From assembly GCA_910583855.1 (NCBI GenBank), contig CAJTYL010000020.1:1-12604 (forward strand): a stretch of DNA of 12,604 bases, read 5' to 3'. Of this stretch, positions 7,090 through 12,604 are shown piece by piece (the stretch's first letter is position 1; every line of letters begins with the position of its first letter). A program made the translations under genes and the position numbers. Source of the stretch: an uncultured Christensenella sp. Its GTDB lineage: Bacteria > Bacillota > Clostridia > Christensenellales > Borkfalkiaceae. Below the pieces are notes generated by a model, which was not told the origin of the DNA, did not search any database, and saw only the letters and a program-made list of their open reading frames with translations.

Positions 7090-7911
7090 TTAAATGCCGA
7101 GGTGGTTATTTACAAGCTCCTGAATACCGTCGGCGCCGAGCTCTTCCAGAACAGCGTTTATGGCGTTAAGAAGCTCCGTCTGACCCTTTGTTACCGCAAT
7201 AGCGTACGTATCGCAGGCAAGTTCGTCCGCAGCGTCGTTTTGACCCTTATAATAAAGGGGGGCGCACTTTAAGTTGTCTTTGCCCGCAACCAATTGCTGT
7301 GCGGGAAGTTCGTCGATAATTACGACGTTGGTGTTAAGACCTATATCCGCAACCGCAACGCTAAGACTTTGGAACGAGGTTTTACTGGCTCCAGTGCCGC
7401 TCAGTAAACCTCCTTCCGCAAGCTCGTCCCCAAGGAATAAGTCTGCGGTCGTTCCGCCTTGAATCCCTATTGTTTTGCCTGCCATTGCTTCCCAGTAAAC
7501 ACCCGTTACGTTGTCGGTCGTGGTGCTTTCATAGGTTGACGCTTCGGCAGCGGGATAGATAACGTAGAGATTAGCGGTATAATATTCGGTTGAAAAATCT
7601 ACTTTCTCCTTACGCTCCTCGGTAACGGAAATACCGGCAGCTCCTACGTTCGTAAGCTTGCCTTCGGAAACAGCGTCGATTATCGTATCGAAGCCAACGT
7701 TTTCAAATACTACTTTCTTGCCGAGCTTTTTGCCAACCATATTCATAATATCAACGTCTACGCCGACGATTTGTCCGTTTGAAACGTATTCAAAGGGCGC
7801 AAATCCGGACTCGGTATATACCGTAAGAACGTTTTGCGAACATCCCGCCATAGAAAGCCCCGCCGTTGCGACAACCGCCGCAGTTGCCATACTGATAAGA
7901 AATTTTTTCAT
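7090..7911 (-). CDS. Amino acid-binding lipoprotein of ABC importer (SBP family 3)
   Basis: This 273-residue extracellular solute receptor delivers a polar amino acid to the permease. The signal peptide is residues 1-23 (MKKFLISM, hydrophobic core, then SMAG) with Cys24 as the probable lipidated residue. Domain landmarks of SBP_bac_3 follow: SGFAPFEY (35-42), GVDVDIM (50-56) and GISVTEERKEKVDFS (93-107). Arg100 is in the place where this family clamps the ligand carboxylate. VVIIDELPA is the second-lobe ligand-contact region. The frame stays open upstream to 8007, but I start at 7911 because AGAGGTG lies 9 nt upstream and the signal peptide begins there. The longer version would also cover the promoter. 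The ligand (glutamine, cystine, basic or other amino acid) cannot be told by eye. Confidence 0.93.
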   Translation of the reverse strand: MKKFLISMATAAVVATAGLSMAGCSQNVLTVYTESGFAPFEYVSNGQIVGVDVDIMNMVGKKLGKKVVFENVGFDTIIDAVSEGKLTNVGAAGISVTEERKEKVDFSTEYYTANLYVIYPAAEASTYESTTTDNVTGVYWEAMAGKTIGIQGGTTADLFLGDELAEGGLLSGTGASKTSFQSLSVAVADIGLNTNVVIIDELPAQQLVAGKDNLKCAPLYYKGQNDAADELACDTYAIAVTKGQTELLNAINAVLEELGADGIQELVNNHLGI

Positions 7912-7947
7912 AAAGTTTTTCACCTCTCGGAATTCGTTACGCGTTAC

Positions 7948-7976
7948 ACTATACGCCTTGCATAAAAATAAATCAA
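7948..7976 (-). promoter_or_regulatory. Promoter of the ABC importer operon
   Basis: Reading the minus strand, TTGATT (-35, plus-strand map 7971-7976) and TATAGT (-10, 7948-7953) are separated by exactly 17 bases. The predicted start lies about 30 nt before the ATG at 7911, which leaves room for the ribosome site but not for a riboswitch. Confidence 0.65.
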
Positions 7977-7992
7977 GCAATTTTACATAGAA

Positions 7993-8013
7993 ATTATTTT
8001 TATTCAAAATAAT
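7993..8013. promoter_or_regulatory. AT-rich palindrome, possible operator
   Basis: ATTATTTT (7993-8000) and AAAATAAT (8006-8013) form a perfect 8-bp inverted repeat with a 5-bp centre. It begins 17 bp upstream of the -35 element of the importer promoter, a position suited to an activator site or an UP-like element. Its composition is all A/T, so chance is a real alternative. Confidence 0.3.
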
Positions 8014-8108
8014 GTATAATTATTTAATTTTTAAATTTGAAAGGCGTTTGCGTAAAATGAAGAAAAAACGAAAATTTTGTAGAATACATAACAATTTTTG
8101 TGAGATAC

Positions 8109-8137
8109 TTGCAAAACGCTTTGAGGCGTGTTAAAAT
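8109..8137 (+). promoter_or_regulatory. Promoter of the V-ATPase operon
   Basis: TTGCAA (8109-8114) and TAAAAT (8132-8137) are spaced by 17 bases. The predicted leader to the ATG at 8180 is about 35 nt. This is the best sigma-A match on the plus strand in the divergent region. Confidence 0.6.
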
Positions 8138-8179
8138 TAAATAGTTAGTAATATTTACCGATATATTCAGAGAAGATAT

Positions 8180-8497
8180 ATGAATGAAATTATAAAGTCA
8201 ATCACCGAAGCCGAGGAAAAAGCGGCGGGAATAAAAGCGGAAGCGCTGAAAAAAGCGGCTGAAATTGCCGCCGCCGCGGAAATACGCGCTGATGAAATTG
8301 AAAAAAAATGCGAAACCGACTGCAAACTTTACAGGGAAAACGCCCTTAAAAAAGCTGAGCGCGACGCTGCCGCAAATTACGATAAAGCGCTTACGGACAA
8401 GCGCGCCGAAGCTAAGGAGTACGCCGACGCGGTACTAAAAAAGACCGACGGAGTCGTAAACGATATCGTGCGGAGGATAACCCGTGGCAGTTGCTGA
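8180..8497 (+). CDS. V/A-type ATPase peripheral stalk subunit (G/H-like)
   Basis: This 105-residue, almost entirely helical protein is rich in Ala, Glu and Lys (EAEEKAAGIKAEALKKA near the start), as expected of the short coiled-coil stator subunit that pairs with subunit E. It corresponds in position to ntpF, the first gene of the Enterococcus hirae ntp operon, and to AhaH/G in archaea. Low-complexity coiled coils are hard to assign by sequence alone, so gene order (directly before ntpI) carries much of the call. The ribosome site is weak: AGAGAAG (8169-8175) only 4 nt from the ATG. It overlaps ntpI by 14 bp. Confidence 0.8.
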   Translation: MNEIIKSITEAEEKAAGIKAEALKKAAEIAAAAEIRADEIEKKCETDCKLYRENALKKAERDAAANYDKALTDKRAEAKEYADAVLKKTDGVVNDIVRRITRGSC

Positions 8498-10475
8498 AAT
8501 GCAAAAACTTAATCTTATTGCCATGTCTTACGACAGGGACGGGATTTTGAACGCACTGCAAAGGACGGGCGCTACCGAAATCAAGACCCATTTTGAGGCG
8601 GAGAACACTACCGTCATTAGTGAAGACGTGGAGGAATTAAGCGCTTGCGTAAATAAAGTAGACGGTGCGCTGAATCTTCTCTGTGCCGAAGTTGACGCCT
8701 ATAATAAGGATAATAAGGTAAAGTCCGATGATTTAAAGGATGGGTTTACCGTATCCTACCGCGAGTTCAGAGGCGCAAGCTCTTTGAAGGAGGAGTGCGA
8801 AGGAGTCGTCGATAAGGTCAACGGACTCTTTGATGAAAAAAGGGCGCTTTCCGTCCGCAAAACCAAGCTTGAAAGGAGCCTTGAAGCGGCTTCTGTCTAT
8901 TCTTCGGTTGAGGAAAAATTTTGCGAATTTTCTTCGACTGCCCACGTCAAGGTGAAAATAGGTACCGTGCCCGCTTCGGAAACTGGCAACCTGTTTAAAG
9001 CGGTTGAAGAAAAACAGCTCTGCCACTGCGCCGTTTTAACTGCGGACTCCGACAACGCTTTGATAGTCTTTGCCGCGCATAAATCCGAGGAGGGCGCGGA
9101 GGAAATCCTGCAAGCTTGCGGGTTTACCGTCTGCCCGTTCCCGTCCGGGAAGTCGGGTGTAGAGGTAAATGCGGAGCTTAAAGCCGAGCTTGAAGAAACC
9201 GACGGTCGCTTAGAAGAAATTTCAAAAGAAATTTACGCCCAAAGCAAACATATCAAAACTCTGAAAATTTACAGCGACTATCTGGGTTTTGAGCTGGAAA
9301 AGCTCGCGCTCTCCGAAAAAATGCGTGCAACTGCAAAGACTTTCCTTTTGGAAGCGTACCTTCCGAAATATGCGGAGGAGATAGTAAAGTCTGCTTTGGA
9401 CGAGGCGACCTGCGCCGTTTACTACGAATTCAGAGAACCTGCAGAAGACGAGATGCCTCCAACGTTATATAAAAATAACGAGGTGGTAAAAAACTTCGAA
9501 ACTATAACCAATATGTATTCGCCAGTGAATGCGCGCGAATTCGACCCCAACGGTATAATGGCGTTCTTTTACAGCCTGTTTCTCGGTTTTATTATGGGCG
9601 ATATCGGCTACGGACTTTTAATGCTTATCGGCGGTGGCGCTATATACCTTAAAAAACGCGGAACGGACAGCGGCATAAAAAGGCTTGCCGCAGTATTTGC
9701 GATAGGCGGTATCTTCGCCATATTATGGGGTCTATCGTTCGCATCGTTCTTCGGAATAGAAATTTTCGACTCGCTTATGCCCAATCCCAAGGACGACAGG
9801 TGGCACTTTATGGGCATAGAAATTCCGTCCGTTCTCGTCATCAGTCTTGAAATAGGCGTCGTTCATCTTATGGCGGGCTATATCTGCAAGGCGGTTCAGT
9901 GTATGCGTCGCGGACATTTCTGGGACGGCATGTTCGAGGGCTTCGTCTGGGCTGTATTTTCTATCGGCGTAGGGCTTGCCATCGTAGGGCTTTTGGACGA
10001 GGCAAACCTAAGTATCTTAGCCATAGTTGGGGGTGTAACGGCAGGCGCAAGCCTTCTTACCGCTATGCTTACGGCGGGCAGAAAGGAAAAGCTTTTGGGT
10101 AAATTCACTAAGGGCTTCGGCGCGGCTTACGGCGTCATTAACTATGTTTCGGATATTCTCAGCTATGCAAGGCTCTACGGGCTTATGCTTTCGGGCGCGG
10201 TAATCGCGCAAATAATTTCGGGTTACGCAGTAACGGGCATGAGTGAAGGCAGCGTCGGATTTATAATGTCGGGCAACGTTGGGCTTATAATGCTCGGCGC
10301 GGTGCTTCTGCTGGTGGGGCACGCGTTTAACCTTGCAATCGGACTTCTCGGCGCGTACATTCACGACGCAAGGCTTCAATACGTAGAGTTCTACGGCAGG
10401 TTTTTTGAGGGCGAAGGGGAGCTTTTTGCGCCCCTAGGTTCAAACTGTAAATATATCAAAGTTGTAAATAATTAA
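8484..10475 (+). CDS. ntpI: V-type ATPase subunit I (membrane stator, a subunit)
   Basis: This 663-residue stator protein forms the ion half-channels facing the K-ring. Residues 1 to about 350 are the soluble arm, with helical, charged stretches (for example around 115-135 and 225-260). From about 354 (FDPNGIMAFFYSLFLGFIMG) the protein becomes a multi-helix membrane domain, followed by GDIGYGLL. SYARLYGL contains Arg563, the invariant arginine expected to interact with the rotor carboxylate. The C-terminal HDARLQYVEFYGRFFEGEG is the family's closing signature. The start is GTG 8484, chosen because CGGAGGA (8471-8477) lies 6 nt upstream; an ATG at codon 6 lacks such a site. The start lies inside the preceding gene, so coupling is likely. 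Length is normal for bacterial subunit I. Confidence 0.95.
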   Translation: MAVAEMQKLNLIAMSYDRDGILNALQRTGATEIKTHFEAENTTVISEDVEELSACVNKVDGALNLLCAEVDAYNKDNKVKSDDLKDGFTVSYREFRGASSLKEECEGVVDKVNGLFDEKRALSVRKTKLERSLEAASVYSSVEEKFCEFSSTAHVKVKIGTVPASETGNLFKAVEEKQLCHCAVLTADSDNALIVFAAHKSEEGAEEILQACGFTVCPFPSGKSGVEVNAELKAELEETDGRLEEISKEIYAQSKHIKTLKIYSDYLGFELEKLALSEKMRATAKTFLLEAYLPKYAEEIVKSALDEATCAVYYEFREPAEDEMPPTLYKNNEVVKNFETITNMYSPVNAREFDPNGIMAFFYSLFLGFIMGDIGYGLLMLIGGGAIYLKKRGTDSGIKRLAAVFAIGGIFAILWGLSFASFFGIEIFDSLMPNPKDDRWHFMGIEIPSVLVISLEIGVVHLMAGYICKAVQCMRRGHFWDGMFEGFVWAVFSIGVGLAIVGLLDEANLSILAIVGGVTAGASLLTAMLTAGRKEKLLGKFTKGFGAAYGVINYVSDILSYARLYGLMLSGAVIAQIISGYAVTGMSEGSVGFIMSGNVGLIMLGAVLLLVGHAFNLAIGLLGAYIHDARLQYVEFYGRFFEGEGELFAPLGSNCKYIKVVNN

Positions 10476-10503
10476 AAAATATAAAAAACTTTTGGAGGTT
10501 TTT

Positions 10504-10965
10504 ATGGAATCAGGAGTCACAGGATACGTTATAGGTATCATAGGAATCGCGCTGTGCGTGCTTGCGTGCGGCATAGGCTCGGCAATCGGTCTTTTTAAGA
10601 CGGGTAGCGCGGCTGCCGGCGTTTTGGGCGAAAATCCCAAAAAGTTCGGTAAAGTGCTCGTGCTCGTTCTTCTTCCCGCAACGCAGGGTATCTACGGCTT
10701 CATCATCGGAATAATTGCTTCAAGCTCGTTGGACGTCGCCTTGATTGCAGAGGAAGGCTGGGCGATTTTCGGTGCTGTAATGCCAATGGCGATTTCGGGT
10801 CTTATAACCGGTATCTTGCAGGGCAAGTCGGCTGTAAACTGTATCTACGCGGTCGGCAAACAGGATTCTCTCGGCGGTAAACTCATTATTTACCCCGCAA
10901 TGATAGAATTCTACGCAATTTTGGGCCTTATTATATCGATAATGCTCATTCCGAGCTTCGCTTAA
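10504..10965 (+). CDS. ntpK: V-type ATPase subunit K (rotor ring proteolipid), predicted Na+ type
   Basis: This 153-residue four-helix proteolipid forms the rotating membrane ring. It is a duplicated two-helix hairpin: the first half has GIGSAIGLFKTGSAAAG, the second GAVMPMAISGLITG. The ion-binding carboxylate is Glu135 in PAMIEFYAILG; the first half has Gln61 at the matching position (LLPATQGIYGF). Leu57, Thr60, Gln61, Gln106 and Glu135 correspond, all offset by four, to Leu61, Thr64, Gln65, Gln110 and Glu139, which coordinate sodium in E. hirae NtpK. Na+ coupling is inferred from that. The ATG at 10504 follows GGAGG (10494-10498) by 5 nt; an in-frame TTG at 10492 overlaps that site and is rejected. 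The gene lies 28 nt after ntpI. Confidence 0.95.
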   Translation: MESGVTGYVIGIIGIALCVLACGIGSAIGLFKTGSAAAGVLGENPKKFGKVLVLVLLPATQGIYGFIIGIIASSSLDVALIAEEGWAIFGAVMPMAISGLITGILQGKSAVNCIYAVGKQDSLGGKLIIYPAMIEFYAILGLIISIMLIPSFA

Positions 10966-10968
10966 ATC

Positions 10969-11541
10969 ATGAGTAAAGAAAGTATCGTTGAACGCATAAT
11001 TTCGGACGCGGAGAAAGAGGCGGAGAATATAATTTCCCAAGCGGAGGCGCGCGCCGCGCAAGCGGTCGACGACGCGTCTTTACGCGCAGAAAGAAAGCTT
11101 ACGGGCGTCAGAGCGGAGGTAGCGCAGAAGGTCAAGTCCATACTAGACGGTAAAGCGGCTACTGCAAGGCTTGACGGAGCCAAGGCAGAGCTTGCGGAAA
11201 AGCGCAGAGTTATAGAAGCGGTCTATAAAAACGCGCTTGAGGCGCTTGTCGCGCTTGATAAAAAGACGGCGCTCGCGCTCGCGGACAGACTTCTTTCGGA
11301 CTTTGCCGAGGATGGCGACGAAATCGTATTTGCGGCAAATTACAAATACCCCGCCGAGGTTTTAAAGCTGGACGTCGTTAAGGAAAAGAAGCTTAAAGCT
11401 TCCAACGATAAAGCGAGCGTAGAAGGCGGCTTCGTGTTAAAAGGAAAAAATTCCGACAAGGACGTCTCCTACGGCGCGCTTTTACAGCTTGACAGGGAAG
11501 AGCGTCAGGCGGAGATTGCCGCAACAATATTTAAAGGTTAA
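10969..11541 (+). CDS. ntpE: V-type ATPase subunit E (peripheral stalk)
   Basis: This 190-residue protein is the long stator subunit that links the catalytic head to subunit I and pairs with the G-like subunit. Residues 1 to about 95 form an uninterrupted charged helix beginning SKESIVERIISDAEKEAENI. The C-terminal half is globular, with the family pattern SYGALLQLDREERQAEIAATIF at the end. Only 3 nt separate it from the ntpK stop, and no clear Shine-Dalgarno sequence is present upstream. Translation is therefore probably coupled to ntpK. Length agrees with bacterial E subunits (about 190-200). Confidence 0.93.
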   Translation: MSKESIVERIISDAEKEAENIISQAEARAAQAVDDASLRAERKLTGVRAEVAQKVKSILDGKAATARLDGAKAELAEKRRVIEAVYKNALEALVALDKKTALALADRLLSDFAEDGDEIVFAANYKYPAEVLKLDVVKEKKLKASNDKASVEGGFVLKGKNSDKDVSYGALLQLDREERQAEIAATIFKG

Positions 11542-11543
11542 TT

Positions 11544-12518
11544 ATGCAAAAGTCTTTAGACTACATAAACGGCGTTATCGCCGCAAAGGAAGTCAATCTT
11601 TTGGGCGATAAAATATCCAAGCTCTGCGATATGACCGCAGAGGATGCTTTCCGCGCTGTTTCGGAGAGCAGGTTCGGCACGGGCGCGGAAGCCGTTTCGG
11701 TGTACGAATACGAAAAGCTTTTGTTCGCCGACGAGCGCGATTTAGACACGTTCATACGGGAATATGCCCCGACTAACGCAGAAAAAGCCTATCTTTTGTC
11801 TCCGCGCGATTTCCATAACGCAAAGGCGGTTTTTAAGGCGCGCTACGTAGAATGCGACCTTGAAAAAATGCTCGCTCCCGAAGGGCTTTTAAGTGTCGAA
11901 GAGATAATGCGCTATATAGAAGAGGGAAACTTTAAACCCCTTGGCAAAGAGCTTTCTTTCGCGTGCGAAAAGGCGGCGACGCTTTTTAGTGAGAAAAACG
12001 CCGTCGTTTCGGGCGCAGATGTGGGCGCGATATTCGAGAAGGCGTTATTTACCCGTTTAAAATCGGCTTGCGCAAGAAATTTAACGCTTAAAATGTTGAC
12101 GGCAAAGAAAGCCGATATGACGGATATTTTAACGGCGCTTCGTTCAAAGCCCCCCGAATATGCCGCAAATAACTACGTTTTGTGCGGAAAATTAAAACCC
12201 GCACAGCTTGAAAAGTTATTCGTTGAGGATAGCGAAAAGGCGGCTCATGCTTTGGACGGCACGGGCTATGAAAAATTCCTTGAAATTTGTCTGGAAGATA
12301 AAAAGAACGGTTTGCCGTTGACCCGTGCGGAGCTTATTCGCGACAATCTTGAAATCGATTTTCTTGCGGAGCGCAAGTATGAGTTGAAGCGTACGCAACC
12401 GTTTTTGTACTACGTTTTACGCCGCCGCGCCGAGAACGCGAATTTAAAAATACTATTTGTGTGTTTGCTTTCGGGAATGAACGAGAGCGATATAAAAAAG
12501 CGCCTCCGCGCAATATGA
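11544..12518 (+). CDS. ntpC: V-type ATPase subunit C (rotor-axle cap, AC39 family)
   Basis: This 324-residue, mostly helical protein couples the central rotor (D/F) to the K-ring. Family landmarks include the opening SLDYINGVIAAKE, the middle SPRDFHNAKAVFKARY (about 92-107) and the C-terminal KRTQPFLYYVLRRRAENANLKIL. AAAGG (11533-11537) lies 6 nt before the ATG, and only 2 nt separate it from ntpE. Length is normal for the family. In the usual order ntpG, ntpA, ntpB and ntpD follow; here none starts within the 86 nt that remain, and repeat sequence begins instead. Confidence 0.93.
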   Translation: MQKSLDYINGVIAAKEVNLLGDKISKLCDMTAEDAFRAVSESRFGTGAEAVSVYEYEKLLFADERDLDTFIREYAPTNAEKAYLLSPRDFHNAKAVFKARYVECDLEKMLAPEGLLSVEEIMRYIEEGNFKPLGKELSFACEKAATLFSEKNAVVSGADVGAIFEKALFTRLKSACARNLTLKMLTAKKADMTDILTALRSKPPEYAANNYVLCGKLKPAQLEKLFVEDSEKAAHALDGTGYEKFLEICLEDKKNGLPLTRAELIRDNLEIDFLAERKYELKRTQPFLYYVLRRRAENANLKILFVCLLSGMNESDIKKRLRAI

Positions 12519-12547
12519 AACTTATTATAAATTACTAAAATAATAAA

Positions 12548-12577
12548 CGGCGCAAGCAAAAACCGCGCTTTTTGCCG
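12548..12577. other. Hairpin after ntpC
   Basis: GCAAAAA (12556-12562) pairs with TTTTTGC (12569-12575) around CCGCGC; CGGC (12548-12551) and GCCG (12574-12577) offer an alternative outer pairing. It is 30 nt after the ntpC stop. No T-tract follows, so termination is uncertain. Confidence 0.4.
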
Positions 12578-12604
12578 CTTCTCGTCGGCTGTAAGGACAG
12601 CAGC
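12577..12604 (-). repeat. Dispersed repeat, copy 2 (inverted, cut by window end)
   Basis: The reverse complement of 12577-12604 matches 261-290 with one substitution and a two-base gap. The copy reaches the window edge, so the full element probably continues beyond it. Confidence 0.75.

Larger units (their letters stand above)
7912..8179. other. Divergent intergenic region, AT-rich
   Basis: This 268-nt stretch separates the leftward importer operon from the rightward V-ATPase operon. It carries a promoter for each direction and an AT-rich palindrome between them. I see no small gene in it: the upstream extension of the binding-protein frame (7912-8007) has no ribosome site and crosses the promoter. 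Confidence 0.6.

Noticed and set aside
7912..7941. Riboswitch or T-box in the importer leader
   Set aside because: With the predicted start near 7941 the leader is about 30 nt, too short for either.
7912..8007. 32-codon upstream extension of the binding-protein gene
   Set aside because: It covers the promoter and ribosome site and would bury the signal peptide inside the protein.
10017..10379. 120-codon open frame antisense to ntpI
   Set aside because: It is opposite the conserved membrane domain of ntpI, composition is that of a shadow frame, and no ribosome site is seen.
10492..10503. In-frame TTG as an earlier start of ntpK
   Set aside because: It overlaps the GGAGG ribosome site, and the ATG at 10504 gives the normal N terminus of the family.
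1..12604. tRNA, rRNA, transposase, integrase or defence genes
   Set aside because: I looked on both strands for cloverleaf-like sequence, rRNA motifs and relevant protein families and saw none.

Overview
The window looks like a piece of chromosome from an uncultured Clostridia-type member of the Firmicutes, possibly a gut Christensenellales-like lineage. The reasons are purine-rich Shine-Dalgarno sites, GTG and ATG starts, sigma-A-like promoters, a V-type ATPase operon in the Enterococcus/Clostridium gene order, and a large Ig-like repeat surface protein held by a C-terminal membrane helix instead of LPXTG. The taxonomic guess is inference; nothing here fixes the species.

Layout. Positions 1-460 hold no convincing gene. 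They contain a dense set of hairpins and inverted repeats that look like a non-coding dispersed element. Positions 479-5251 (+) encode a 1590-residue exported, membrane-anchored surface protein built from about twelve related beta-rich modules followed by other Ig-like domains. Seven consecutive modules are exactly 76 codons long, and some still share long identical DNA runs. Positions 5252-5421 hold a GNRA-capped hairpin, a 12-bp inverted repeat with a 57-nt interior, and a strong 14-bp-stem terminator between convergent transcription units.

Positions 7911 down to 5422 (-) form a three-gene ABC importer operon for a polar amino acid: binding lipoprotein, permease, ATPase. It has its own promoter at 7948-7976 and an intercistronic hairpin after the binding-protein gene. 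The ATPase has an unusual lysine-rich insertion.

Divergent from it, positions 8180-12518 (+) carry the first five genes of a V/A-type ATPase operon: a peripheral stalk G-like subunit, then ntpI, ntpK, ntpE and ntpC. The K subunit (rotor ring) keeps all five residues that coordinate sodium in Enterococcus hirae NtpK, so the enzyme is predicted to couple ATP to Na+. The expected next genes (ntpG, ntpA, ntpB, ntpD) do not begin within the 86 nt left after ntpC. That stretch instead starts an inverted copy of a repeat found at 261-290.

Taken together, the intact genes are one cell-surface protein, one solute importer and part of one ion-motive rotary ATPase. No defence system, CRISPR array, transposase, tRNA or rRNA is visible. 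The parts that ordinary annotation explains least are the repeat element at both ends, the RNA-like structure at 5261-5369, and the recently amplified modules of the surface protein.
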